Origin: Callipepla californica brunnescens
Taxonomy: Eukaryota; Chordata; Aves; Galliformes; Odontophoridae
NCBI GenBank assembly: GCA_023055505.1
Contig: JALIRH010000108.1
Span: forward strand, 248,001 to 312,000
Reading direction: 5' to 3'
Length of the DNA: 64,000 nt
Shown: positions 24,249-36,331 of the stretch, in pieces
Numbering within the stretch: the stretch's first letter is position 1
Layout of the letters: the number at the start of each line of letters is the position of its first letter
Made by a program: the position numbers and the translations under genes
The notes under the pieces: generated by a model
Database searches by the model: none
The model's input: the letters and a program-made list of their open reading frames with translations, nothing else
Told to the model about the DNA's origin: nothing

Positions 24249-26857
24249 GGCATTCAGGTTTTCAGGTTCAGACTAGGAAATCCCCAGTTCCCAGTGCTGA
24301 ATGTTGCTTTCTGGCAGCATTTACCTGTTATTCTTGTAGAACCGAGGGCTCTGCGATGCTATGATATTATTTGGATTATTGATAGAAACCATAAACCAAA
24401 AGATTCTCTGCCACAGGCTGCCCATATGGGAGCTTGTGGTGCATCATCTGAGCCTGGGCTCGTTTGGGGTGCAAGAAGAGCAGTCTTCCCCAAGCAAGCC
24501 TCATCTCTACAATGGCAGAGCAAGCACAGTACCAGGGTCATGAACAAAATAATCTGCTCTTAAGATGTAAGAAAAAGGTCAAGTCTTGCAGGATTAATTA
24601 ATACGTAAATTCAGAGGCACTGGCTAAATCATACTGTTGTTGCTCAACATTTAAGCATAACAAATAAAACTAAGAGGAAGTAGCAGATGAGAAAAGAATA
24701 ATACCACAGCAAATGTTGTAAGAATAAATTAGTAACAGATGAGAATGTACATATCAGTTCAGAATCAAGGGAAAAGTAGTTTCTGTTACTTCTTGTGAGC
24801 AAACTGAATTTGAAGGAGACCTTGTGGGAATGAGTGCCTCTACAAGTGATGTGATGTTGCACAGGTATCATAGGGAGTGAGTGACAGGTTCTAAAAACCC
24901 AATCGCAGTCCGAATAATAATAATAAAAAACTGCAGTGACCTTACTTGCTTTTCTATGAGTTTTAAACCGTAGATGTTGAACAGTTTTTAAAAATGGGAG
25001 AGAAAATGATGACATCAAGGGAACATGAGAAATCCATGCGTTCCGTGAGCCATTCCTAGTACATTCAGTAAGATGCTGGGTATTTGTTGTATAATCTTGC
25101 TTGAAATTATTAACAGGTTTTTGGCTTGTGGGTCATGTGCTGTCCCCTTTTTTCTTCAGCTTAATATGAAACAGGCAGGAGTGGGATTTGTGGTTTCCTG
25201 TGTACAAGAGAGGTGACACACTACAGAACAAGACTGGAATAGCTGTGAATCTGACTTCCACCAAACTAATTGAGAAATTATAATTAACAGTTGCTAGGTT
25301 ATGTAATTAATTTTCTTGACCAGGGTTGTCCTGAGTAACAGAAAACAGCAGAGTCCTAAAAGATGTGTCCAACCTTGGTGTCTCTTTACTCTTGTCTGTG
25401 TCTGTAGAAAGCACAGAGAAGCTCACCCTGTGAGCGTGATCCTAAGACCTTTGTTCCCTACAGCCTGCACGTTTGCTGATAGCACACAGTTGTCTCAGCA
25501 TGTGCTCTGAGCACAGCGGTAGCACCAGACTTTAACCTGCTTGAGTTCTTCCTTGGTCTCTTCTGTTCTTCTCAAACGTTACCGAGCCCAGCAACTGTTC
25601 TCTGATTTAAGAGGGCATTCAGATGTGCCTTCCAAATTGCATTCAGCATCCTTGTGCAGGCATCAGCTTCATGAACCAGAAATGCAAATCGATTTTGAAT
25701 TAGTTCTGGACTGGTTCTTCAGATGCTAAAACTACCAATGTAGTCATTCCTAAAGCTTTCACTCTTTATGAATAAACCCTGGAAGACTTTTCTTCTTCTC
25801 TCGAAGAAATTACATCACTGACTATTAGACTTTGTCAGTAATGATTCTGCGCCATTTTGTAACCTGTGCAGAGTTCTAAATTTTTGTTTCTTTCTCTTCT
25901 ATCTCACATGGTAACTGTCAAGTTGCTAACATGCTCACCATCCTCTTCACCCTAATTTCTGTTCTTCACACAGTGACCCTGAGGTAGACTTCCCAGTGCC
26001 TTGCTTGGTTTGGGTGGGCAGGGTCCTGACCTAGAGAGGTCCTGGTCCATCACCTGATCAGTGACATACACGAAATCAAAAGAAAGAGTAACTCTGGAAA
26101 GAATCACATCGTAACTGACTGCTGTATAATGAATAACTTGCAGCCGTGACTCAGTGTCTGCATTCCTTCCCTAACACAACAATGTCTTGTAGGCTGGCTT
26201 TGAATGTTTTTGTTCACATAGTTTCAGGTAATGGCTAACTCTGAATGACTAAATCCCCTCCAGGAGAATTAATGAGACTTCTTACCAACAATTAAACCAT
26301 TGACATTACTCAAGTTCGAAAGTGCATTGAAGTTTTCACTCTGTTTCTTCCGTTCAAAAATATATTTCTTATCTGAAGCATTTTAAAACTGCTCCATAAA
26401 TATAAAGTTGTCAGTACAACTACAATGTAATTTTGAGCTAAAATAATTTTATTCCAGTCAGATGCATACACAGTGTGTGTGTATAGGATTTTTTTTGTTT
26501 TCATTTAAGAAACAAGCCACCTTGGCCTCTGGGGCAATGCCATCATTTCTGGAATGAAACAACTTTACATCAGTTCACGTTGTAGTGCGAAGGAGAGAAG
26601 GAGAGAGAGCTGAGAAGAACACAAAATGGGTAATGTGTCTGAGTAGGTTTGTCCTGAAGGAAAATCTGCCACAACCGAGCTCCATTCCTGAAGAGGGTGT
26701 GTTAAAGCATGTGAGATAACGAAGAGCAGCAGATGTCTTAAGAATTGGTGTTATGGGGAGCATTGTAAAGCATTTTTATTTTGAGAGGACAGGGGATTTT
26801 TCACAGAAAGCAGATGAACTTTGAGTATGTGTGATACTCCTTTTCTGATTGATAGCA

Positions 26858-26935
26858 ATGTATCCCCATTGCAGGGAGGTGGGCTAGGTGACCTTTAAGG
26901 TCCTTTCTAGCTCAAATGATTCCTTAACATAATTG
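26858..26935 (+). mobile_element. CR1 3'-end fragment
   Basis: CCATTGCAGGGAGGTGGGC, then TAGGTGACCTTTAAGGTCC and TTTCTAGCTCAAATGATTCC, follows the CR1 3' terminal pattern. Short, diverged and non-coding. Confidence 0.65.
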
Positions 26936-28899
26936 AATCATGCAGCAGTACTACCAAATAATATCTGGAAACAATATACTTTTATATGTGCACATAATAG
27001 TAAAAGGATTGGAAGCAAGCAAATAGGAGAGAAGCTTGGGGGCTGCTTGTAAGTAATTTCCATGCCTGGCTCTGAAAAGAAGGAAATGGTGTGGGAGGGA
27101 AGAAATGTCAGATGGGAGCAATGTGGGCAGGAAAAATAAGCATTAATGTGGGTGAGAACGTGAGGCGAATGTCCTGGATGTCAGGAATAAAAGGAATGTG
27201 AGCAATGAAATTTAAAATAAAAAAGGAAGCACAATGTCATGAAAGGCAAGCTGAGGTATTTGTATACAGAAACTGTGTGCAGGGAGACTCAGGCAAGGAG
27301 CACAGGGCCCAGGATGATCCTGAATCTCTCAAGGACAGCAAAATAAAGTAGATGAATAATCCATGACTGATTTCCTCTTAAACTGATGTGTAGGCTGTTA
27401 GGGAAGCTGAAACAAAAGCAGAGGTACATAAGCATCACTTAGGCACAGTGCAGAGACCATGAGGGGAGGATGAAACCCGTTGAACTTTTGAGGTGACGTA
27501 TGGTGAATAAGGGTATTCTGAAGGACCTCTGAAAAACAATTACATGTGTCTATTACAGAGATAGCTAAGCTTCAATTTTCAAGCATTGTCTCATTATGGG
27601 AAATTTTAACTGCACAGAAATACTCTGAAGAAAATGTTACTGATAATGGCAGAGTCAGTTATTCCAGGGTGTGATATCTGGCAGATTTCATCACTGGGCA
27701 CTAGCTGGATAAGTATGGTGCTATTCTAGGTGGTCTTTGTTAGGTAGTGATGACATAGAGCAGCTGGTTGTTGAAAATAGCCTCGCTAAAGTTATCTCAA
27801 CTCAACTCATTTGAAAATATGTGAAAGAATAAACAAAAATAGGCATGTTAAATACAGTATCTTAGAAGGACAAATTTTGAGAAACTAGAGAAATTAGCTA
27901 GTGATATCAGGTGGATGGAAGTTGCGAATCTGAGGAATAGGTTTTCTTTAAATATGAATTAAAACAAATTCGTACTTCCCACCGTAATTAGAGAACAAAA
28001 GATATTAACACTTTGCTGGATGAGTGAAATCCTCAATAAAAGATAGTAGGAGTGAGCAAAGAGAGTGAAAGCAATAGGGAAAGCAACTGTCTCTCAGGAA
28101 ACAGGCACAATCATATTTGCCAAGACTTACCTTCTGTAAACTAAATTTGAAGACTAGAAACTTCATGTACCACAAAGGTAAAAAGAGGTCTGGTACATGG
28201 TAATGATGGAGTAGAGATTAGAAATAGTGTAGATACTGCCCAAATTGAGTAACTTTTTTAATTATTCTGTGAAGAGGATGGCATAGATCATTTAGAAAAA
28301 TGGAAACAAGATGGGAAGCATCTGCAGAAGTAATAACTAACATTTCCAAACCTGAAAACTAAATCCAAAGAGCAGAGTAGGCTCAGGGTGGAGCGAAGTC
28401 CAGAATCCATCCTAAAATGATGACAGAAGCTGCAAATTAAATTTCATGTACAGAAGCAATTTCTTCTTAAAAGATCTGCTAAAACAAAGGAGAGGAAGGT
28501 GTGGAGAAAAAGTGACCTCACATCTATAGTTTCAATAATTATGTGCAAATTTTATATATATTCTGATAAATAAATAAAGATTTAGAAATAAAACAGAATA
28601 AAAATAGGATGAATTCAATAAGTGTTTGATAAAACATATAAGGGCTGAGCATATGTACATAAGATACTACCTGTTCTGAAAAAGGAATTGTTGGGGTACC
28701 TGGATGATACAGATAGGGAATTTCAAGCATCCTGGTTTTCAGCTAACCTCCGAAATTATTAATGCTCTCATTGCTGCTAAAAGTGGCATGCTCAGACAAT
28801 AAAAGCATCCGTGCCTTTACATGGGCGGAGTGGTAGAACTTGAGAGCTGGACATATGGGATTGAATTTTCCAGCACAAAGTGGAAATGGTTTCTCTTAT
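26936..28899. other. Intergenic, possibly decayed LINE body
   Basis: AT-rich, purine-rich plus strand. Scattered stretches (for example AGGATGAATTCAATAAGTG near 28608, and TGGCAGATTTCATCACTGGG near 27680) recall the bodies of ancient amniote CR1-type LINEs, continuous with the better fragment downstream. No intact reading frame. Low certainty. Confidence 0.3.
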
Positions 28900-29480
28900 A
28901 AACTGTGGCTTAACAAGGGGGTGGGAGAAGGGCCCTAATGTCGTGGTCAGTCATAGAAGGATGCTCAAAGAGCTGCAATGAAGCCATAGAAAAGGCAAAA
29001 ATGATCATCTTTTGATATGGTGTAGGTGCTCAAGGGAGGGGATGTAAGTACAGACACCAGTGTAGGAGTTGGTGGTCAGAGCTCTTCTGGAGTCCTGGAT
29101 GAATCTTTCCCCCGTAATTTGGGAAGAGTACTGAAAGAAATACGGAGAAGTACCACTGGACAAAACCAAGAGTGAGAGCTATACAATTGCTGACTATAAA
29201 TACATCCAGGGGAGGGAACGAAGGGCAGGGCAAATGCTAGGAAGGGCAAGAAGTTATTTGAGTTATCAGACAATGTTGTCACTAAAACAAATGGATATAG
29301 ATTGAAAGTTAGTCTATCTTGGCGGGAGTTTAGAGGGTCTCCATCCATGAGAAGAGTGAAGTCTCTGAAATGGTCTTCTAGTGATAGTAATAGGAACAAC
29401 CCATCTTGATTGAGGGTATCAAAGCAAAATGGAACTCCCTTGCTTGTGAACCGGATAATACAGGATTTGCTTATTTCTTG
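28900..29480 (+). mobile_element. Ancient CR1-type LINE fragment
   Basis: GCTATACAATTGCTGACTAT then AAATACATCCAGGGGAGGGA, ACGAAGGGCAGGG, ACAATGTTGTCACTAAAACA and AATGGATATAGATTGAAAG recall 3' regions of old amniote CR1 families better known from turtles. It is heavily mutated. The long minus-strand open frame across it (29076-29666) is antisense to the element and is probably chance. Confidence 0.5.
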
Positions 29481-29939
29481 CGTATAGCATAAAGGTGAGT
29501 GGAACCACTTTCTCTTTGCCTCTCTGCCAGGGAGACATACAGTCTGAGCAGTCTTATGATGGATGTTGATGCTTATTAATGGTTGTATAAGGTTCATGGG
29601 CACATATTCAGTATCTATGAGATCTTTTACAGTGCTGTGCCCTCTGCTTTGTGTTACTATAACCACATATATTTTGAAATTTCTGTTAATCTATTGGTTC
29701 ATGAAGAAAACATGACTCCATAGCCTCCTGTGATGTGTTGACATGCTGCAAAATATTAAGAATGAAAAATTTTATATTTGTTTTAACGTTCAGTTGTTCC
29801 AGTCCTGTTAATTTTTTGTCCAAAGCTAGGCAGCGCTGTTGTATGTACCTGAAGCAAGAATAAGGTATCAATCGATCAGATATTACTGATAGGATTTGTA
29901 TCTGATCCAGTACTTGATCTAGTGGCTGATGATTCTGCC

Positions 29940-30005
29940 TACGGCAGGGGCTTTGGAACCTGATGATCCTTGTGCTCCCTTCCAACCCAAGCCATTCTAT
30001 GATTT
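29940..30005 (+). mobile_element. CR1 3'-end fragment
   Basis: GGGGCTTTGGAACCTGATGA followed by CTCCCTTCCAACCCAAGCCATTCTATGATTT (read as CTCCCTTCCAACCC then GCCATTCTATGATT) is the canonical avian CR1 3' end, including the terminal ATTCTATG octamer. Confidence 0.85.
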
Positions 30006-31045
30006 ATTTGGAACTCCTGGAAAACGTTGTTAGAGAAACATGCTGCCTTATCCTTTTTGTATTACTTTGTTAAGGCAATTTAAATTGATTTAGTTGATTT
30101 TATTTTTATCTAGTGATTATTCTGTTTGCATGTTTTTGGTCCTGTGTGGTTTTAGTTCAGGTATTTAATATCATGTTAACAAAATAAATTGTAACTCTAA
30201 GATAATAACTTAAATTACCAAATTGTTTAAAAAAAGGTATAAATGTTTCCAAAGGTTCTTAGTCACAGAGTGAGGCAAATCATTGCCGACAGGCAGTCGG
30301 TACTGGCCACCTTTACGTCTGCAGGTTGTCAAATAATCCTTCTTTACAGCACAGCAGCCGACAGATGGCAGCACTCTGCACAAATTGCTCCTGAAACCCC
30401 AAATCCTGCTCTTTTCCCGCAGAGAGTCTGGGCCCACTGGCAGGAGGAGAGTGCTGAATTCTGCGTGCCTGTGAATAGAAACTATGATGCCAAAGTTCAG
30501 AATAACTCCTTGAAAGCTTCAATAATCCAACTCGTTTTGGTCAGCCCATTTTCTCCATTTGTAGCAGCTGTCTGTGTGCTGAGTTTAGCCAAAATAGATA
30601 AGCGCATTATTCACGACCAGTGTTTTTCTGTCCCTGTGTTTCAGCAAAGCACTGGAGTTCTGTATCCCTAAGAATACTGCTATAATATAACTACATTTTC
30701 TCTTTGTAAGATCCTAGTGGAAAAAGTACTTTTAAAAAAGTGATTGAATCCCAGCCTGGTAGTTTTGAATTTTCAACTAGTTGAGTCAGACCTGAATACA
30801 TCATAGTTACAATTTCCTACCGGCTTTTTTCTGAAGCAAGGCATTGTCACCAAGTTCATCTTGCTCACCCTTAGCATTTCTTGCCATGCAGCTGCAATCC
30901 GTGTGTCTCAGGACTGCCTTTCTAATGGTAATGGGGGCAGGAGGCAGAGTATGCTCTCAATATATATCTCAAAGGGGGAATCTGCAGAGAGCTCTCCAGT
31001 TTAAGTGCAGAGACCTGATGTGATGCACAGTTAATGTTCACAGAT
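30006..31045. other. Intergenic, nothing coding recognised
   Basis: A 142-codon open frame (30243-30671) has no recognisable family. A CTCF-like motif lies at 30358-30371. Otherwise plain AT-rich sequence. Confidence 0.5.
30358..30371 (+). promoter_or_regulatory. CTCF-like motif
   Basis: CCGACAGATGGCAG agrees with 12 of 14 positions of CCASYAGRKGGCRS, within GCAGCCGACAGATGGCAGCA. It is 6.5 kb upstream of the ITGB6 start exon. Motif match only. Confidence 0.3.
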
Positions 31046-31225
31046 TGATAGAATTGTAGGGGTTGGAAGGGACCATCCCCCTTACTAAAGCAGATTCCCT
31101 GCAATAGGTCACACAGGTAGGTATCTAGACAGGTCTTGAATATCTCCACAGAAGGAGACTCCACAACCTCTCTGGGCAGCCTATTTCAGTGCTCTGATAC
31201 CCTTACTGTTAAGAAGATCAATGTT
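31046..31225 (-). mobile_element. CR1 LINE 3' fragment
   Basis: GATAGAATTGTAGGGGTTGG and AAGGGACCATCCCCC begin the minus-strand 3' end. GAATATCTCCACAGAAGGAG, ACTCCACAACCTCTCTGGGC and AGCCTATTTCAGTGCTCTG follow in the usual CR1 order. Truncated and inactive. Confidence 0.9.
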
Positions 31226-31791
31226 GTAGAGCTGATGCTCAGGGTTGTTCCAGCCAGCAGCACTGAGTGTTGCTTAGCACCAGCATTGCTTTTAAAGCAT
31301 GGAGAAAAATAGATGTGCAATGCAACTGCAAACATCAAGCAGAAGCTCAAACTAGATTCAGTAGGCTGTGTGGAAGTTCCCACCATGTTCTGAGTGCTGT
31401 GGGCTGGATGATGGTCCTATCTGGAAACCACATGATTTTCTACCAGTTACATCTGAGCCCTGGTGCAGTCAGAGGTTTGACTGTTAGGGTTTGAGTGTGG
31501 GAGTTTATTCAAATCTGAAAATCAAACAAATCTTTCAGAGTGCTCAATCACACAAAGGAAATTGAGGACAAAGGTTTGCTCACACCCTTGGCTGAAACCA
31601 GCTGGGTTGGAGCTGTGGGTAAGGTAAACACAGATCGAAAGCACCCTGGGTTGTCCGCCAGCTGTTTGCTGCACAGTTAGTGAACAATCCCTCCTTCTTC
31701 CTCCCTGTTTGCTCAGAGATGGCTCGCTGGCTTCACTCTGCCCTTGTGTAGCAGCAGTACACTGCACTGGTAACAAGAGGAGGCCGGGGCA

Positions 31792-31810
31792 TGAGTCATG
31801 GCCTGAGTCA
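31792..31810. promoter_or_regulatory. Paired AP-1 (TRE) motifs
   Basis: Two perfect TGAGTCA heptamers at 31792-31798 and 31804-31810, 12 bp start to start, in ATGAGTCATGGCCTGAGTCA. They are about 5 kb upstream of the ITGB6 start exon. AP-1 is a common driver of epithelial and wound-response enhancers, which suits ITGB6 biology; the function is inferred. Confidence 0.4.
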
Positions 31811-33387
31811 CAGGGTGTAGGGAAACGTTCCTGCCCAAAAACATTCCTGCCCAACCTATGGCCATTCAACTCATGCAGCCCACTGGAAGTCAGACCATGG
31901 GAGCTCAGACACTGGTCACTCGAATCTCCACTTACCACATCCCATGTCATTCCTGCAGGGCACAAATGCTGACAGTAATTTCTTTTGGACTGGGGTTGTT
32001 TTCTGTCAGAGTAATATCCATCTATCTTGGTACAGATTAACAAAGAAAGATGGCAAGCAGTATCACACAACATAAAAATGAACAAACCCAAATGCATTTA
32101 TTTAGTTTGTACCATAATATAATAGGTTCTACTACTGTTTAATGGGTAGGAAAAGAAAAATCGAGTTCAGGAAGGAAAAGTAAAATTGCCGATTAGGCGT
32201 GTTCACTGTCACTATGAATTTCCCTATAAAATATGATTCAGTTGTACATTAGGGATTGTTTTTTCCTCTTTAAAAGTTGCCTCTAAAGGATTGTCAGGAT
32301 TAATGCTATGTCAAAGGTAGGACAGGACAGTCTTTTCAGTGCCATTGCTGTATTTGTGTTCAGTTTCTACCTGTACTAGATTTTTCCATCTGCAGGACAT
32401 TCCCATCACTATGTGACTACTCAGTTCTCCTCTGGAGCTGAATCTAAGCTTGGAAACCCTTCTCAAGCTTCTTTTCCTAGTTCATTGACCTCTGAGACCT
32501 CTGTCATAGCTGTTCTTTGGAGCAAGGGCTGTCAGGCTGGCAAGGGACCCATTTCTGGAAAGACTTTTTTTCCAAAGGAAATGCCTTCCGTTTTTGCTGG
32601 CCCCGAGAGTCAGGAGCCACTGGGCAGCTACAGAACCCGTATCTTCTTTCAATCACTTCTTTGGTAGACTTTTGGTCCTTCAGTTACCATCTCTCTGATC
32701 AAAAATTTGACCTAAACTCTGGTCTCTGCCTCGTTGCTTCCATTTCCACAGCCCAGGGCAGATGAGGGGAAGGAAAACAGAGATGTTTTCTGAAGGTCAG
32801 GAGGCACTTCCCCCACCTCTGTAAATATCCATAGAATCATTCATCCTGTGGGACATTCAGATTTTAAATCACTCAGTGTTCTTCTAGGCTCCCAGAGTGA
32901 GAGTGTGTACAAGAAGAACATTGCAATTTAAAAGCTGTAAGGCTGAGAGTTCATTTGCAGGAAATTCTCCTCCATATACATAGCTCTCCAGCTTCTAATT
33001 CAAAAGATTTTCCTTGGTCCAATGAGCTTGGGACATTATGTTGACTGATTTCTCTGGAGCTAACATGCCTCCTCTTGCAGGTTTTGTCTAGTACAGCAGG
33101 AGCTAATTGTTATTGCCTCTTGGTTTGGTATCCCTGTCTGTGTAACCACACTGACTCAGTTTATACTCTATTTGCAGGAAGTATTTTTTTTCTAAAATGA
33201 AGTAACTTTTATATTTGAATGAATGCAAATTTGAATGCCATTTGAAATCTTCATCAGACTCACTGTTGAATTCAGCTCAGTGTGTCAGACAAGTTACACA
33301 CTGCTTTTAAAGGAAAGAACCCTTATTAACGAAATGCAACTTGAGGCTAATATTGTTTTTAATTCTTATCCACTATCCACAACATTT

Positions 33388-33428
33388 TCTTCCTTTCTTT
33401 CTTTCTTCCTTTCTTTCTCTCTCTCTTC
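33388..33428. repeat. Pyrimidine microsatellite (TTTC/TC)
   Basis: Imperfect TTTC units followed by TC repeats (CTTTCTTTCTTCCTTTC then TCTCTCTCTC). Confidence 0.85.
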
Positions 33429-35362
33429 AATGTTGATTACTCCTCAGTGAAATGTACTAAAGGTTGACTGAATGACCAGAATATCTTTCTGTGCTATCTT
33501 CAGGTATTATAAATGCCAGATACAGGAGAAAACATGCAGTGAAGATTTTTATCCTATAGAAATTTTATTACCTTTTAAAGAAGCACAGACCTGCATTATT
33601 CAGAGTTGCTCATACTGGAAGATAACAGATATATTCTGCTGCAATGTGTCATTATAAAACCATTACTGATTTAAGCAAGACTAGAATTTGCTCCAGAATG
33701 AACATGTATGAATGATAAAAACAGTAATAATTGCACTGTCTGTACTGTAATCTCCTATTTGTTATGCCTCATTGGATTGATGCCTCTAATTTGGTTTAAC
33801 AGAACAAGGCTACGTTACAAATCTTCTTAAAGAAGGGAAATCTTCCTGTCAAATTGAGCAGTGCCAGGACCCCAGAGTCTTTTACACATCCTCGTCACAT
33901 CAGCATGACTATTCCAGATTTCCATTTTTCTGGCATGCCTAGCAGCAAAAGCCAATAAAACAATAAATTAGTAGAGGAACTTCCTAGCCAACTTATCTTT
34001 AGATATCACGTAAGATATTTAGTCACACTGCAAAACAAGACTCATCTATCTGCTTCCTACCCAGATTTTTTTTTGCCTTACCCAAGACCTCTCTTATCAG
34101 TGAAGCTGTCATTCCCACTCTGTTCAGTCCTATGATCTGCTCACTGTGAGTTTTTTAAAAGCCAAAGTGAAGCTTGGTTCTTCTCTCTTTTTTTTTGTGC
34201 ATATCTGTTTTTGTTGTTGCTTGTTTTGCCACGTTCTTTTATTTCTGTGCTCTACAGACAATCTGGAGAGGTCTGTCTTTAATAAATTGGAGAAACCTGT
34301 TTGTTTTACTCAAGGCAAGACTAATTCAGATTTGGCAGTCATTCCACTCAGAGGCAGGCACTTAGCCCCCGCTCATGCTGTCCTTGCCAAGACCTATATA
34401 AAATGTTACTATACAAATGGAGAATCAATACTGTCAAACAGTATTTATAAGTTTTATGTAGGTTGTATAATTCTTTCTCTAAAATGTTTGGTATCGTGAA
34501 TCTGAAAACAAGCTTTTCCTAACTGCCAGCTCTTCAGCTGGCTGGTCCTTACCCTTAGACTGTCAGACACCCTCACCTGGTGTCTGGTATCTGGTAGTTG
34601 AAGGACTGCCACCCAGTCCTTTGAGCACACTCTTTGAGGTGTTGTCATATTGCCGGAGGCTGTTAAGAGCTGCAAAATGAACTCCTACATTGTAAGGGCA
34701 AGCACTAGTTTTTTGGAGCTCTGAGAGGCTGTAGGCATAGCAACAATAGTATAGGACATGCACACAAATGTAAATTTAAGACAGGGAAATAAAATGTGTT
34801 GGATTACACTTACAGTAGGATTTTTTTCTTCATATGAGCAAACATTTTCAGTCTACTCCACTTCATTTTGACCTTATGTAACTAACAGACATTGTCCTCC
34901 ATAGCCTTGCATCCTCACTATCTAAGAGAACATAATTCAATCGATGCTTTTTTCATGCCACAAGAAGTTGTTGTAGGTGAGCAGAACACTCCAAGGTATA
35001 GAAAGCAATTGAAAGAGACTTTGTAAGGTCGTTGTAAATAGAAATGTTAAGGTGTGGTTCCACAACAGTCTAAGGTGGGCTATATTCAATCTGCCACATT
35101 CCCATCCCTCTGCCTATCTCCCTCCCCCCTTCAAATGTCTCTCACACCATGATGGGCAGTGACAAAGAGCAGGAAACTCAGCCAGGAGAAGATCAGCCCA
35201 CCTATAGAAGGTGTGTGGATTTTTATTGGATGAGGTTGAATCAGCTCACTGTTTGTTTGGACACTGGTAAGAGCCAAGGGGTGTGAGCATGAGGGCAGGG
35301 CAAAGGTAGGCTTGACGTAATCCAGTTGGAGCTGCTATGAAACTACCTGTTGACTGTGTAAA

Positions 35363-35617
35363 TACTAGTAAAATTGGATGTGCCTGGGAATGTTTCCAGG
35401 CACTAGAATGAGATTCTCTATGCTATGAAACTGTTAAAATGCTTCCCTGGCAGGAATTTGACCTTTTCCAATTAACACTCTCTGCAAACAATTTCTGGGC
35501 ACAATTTGGTTGCTAGAATGGTCCCAATAGGCAATTTGCAAGCATAAATGTGGTTCTTTCTGTGCCAGTTGGCCTCCATGCCCAGGAATGCTTCCAGGCA
35601 TGTTGAGTTTACTAGTA
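35363..35617. mobile_element. Candidate MITE-like inverted-repeat element
   Basis: The 5' arm TACTAGTAAA (35363-35372) is the exact reverse complement of the 3' arm TTTACTAGTA (35608-35617). Similarity continues inward for about 40 bp: TGCCTGGGAATGTTTCCAGG on the left, against CCAGGAATGCTTCCAGGCAT on the right. The outer TA dinucleotides could be a target duplication. Overall 255 bp and non-coding. The family is not identified, and it could be a chance or ancient inverted duplication. Confidence 0.35.
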
Positions 35618-36284
35618 TAGACCTATCCCTACTGTCACATCCTGCCTCAAAATTGCAGCAACCGCCAGGTTTGAAAAGGGAGGTTCTCTGCAAGTTCTCA
35701 CGATGAGAGCAGCTCAGTTTTACAAGCCACCTTTGCCACTTTGGTAGGATTTCTGATGGTGGAAGAAACAGGTTATATTTTTAGGACAGATCAGCAACAC
35801 AGCTGATGAAATTGCAATTTTATGCTGCAGTACATAGAGCCGATTGCAGACCTGCACAGTAAGAAAGGAGTTGTCCTGAACGAATCTTTTTCAAAATTGA
35901 GAGTAGTGTAACATAAAGAGTAGATGAAATCTAGGAACAATAAATTTTATTTCCTTTAATAATGCTGTAAGAAATGAATATTTTGCCTTCATTTCTTGTT
36001 GGGCTGATGGGGGAAGGGAGAGCAATAACTTTATATTGTTGTATCTTGGCTGTAGTGCTGCAGAATGTTGGGGTGCTTATTAACTGGGGCTGAAGCTGAA
36101 GTGATTTCTTTCAAGTCAGTTGCAGAACTGGGAATGCAGTTATTCCTTCCTCTGCATGTTAAAAAAAAAAAAAAGCCACAATTGGAGCATTTCCTTTCCA
36201 GTTTGAAATGTTAATAAAGCCAGTGTTCTCTGTATCTTGAAAAACCAAAGCCGGGTCTTCAGCTGCAACAACTGATTGCTTTCT

Positions 36285-36331
36285 GTTTTTTTGTTTTGTT
36301 CTGTTTTGTTTTGTTTTGTTTTGTTTTTTTT
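36285..36331. repeat. TTTTG pentanucleotide microsatellite
   Basis: Repeated TTTTG units (GTTTTGTTCTGTTTTGTTTT) flanked by T-runs, 0.5 kb upstream of the ITGB6 start exon. Confidence 0.85.

Larger units (their letters stand above)
15839..26857. other. Intergenic, no protein gene recognised
   Basis: About 11 kb. The features I can point to are an AAAAT pentamer run (18651-18687), the twin perfect hairpins (19931-19989), an A17 run near 23491-23508 and a CTCF-like motif on the minus strand (24235-24248). The longest open frame (24000-24563) starts at TTG and has no family signature. No tRNA or rRNA was seen. Confidence 0.5.

Noticed and set aside
24000..24563. 187-codon plus-strand open frame
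   Set aside because: Starts at TTG; the first real ATG is internal. No domain, signal peptide or flanking splice pattern, and nothing marks it as a gene.
33389..33425. Pyrimidine tract as a CRISPR-like or tandem regulatory array
   Set aside because: It is a simple TTTC/TC microsatellite without spacers. No CRISPR array, tRNA or rRNA was seen anywhere.
34525..34585. Two small hairpins (GCCAGCT/AGCTGGC and CAGACACC/GGTGTCTG)
   Set aside because: Stems of 7 and 8 bp are common by chance at this scale.
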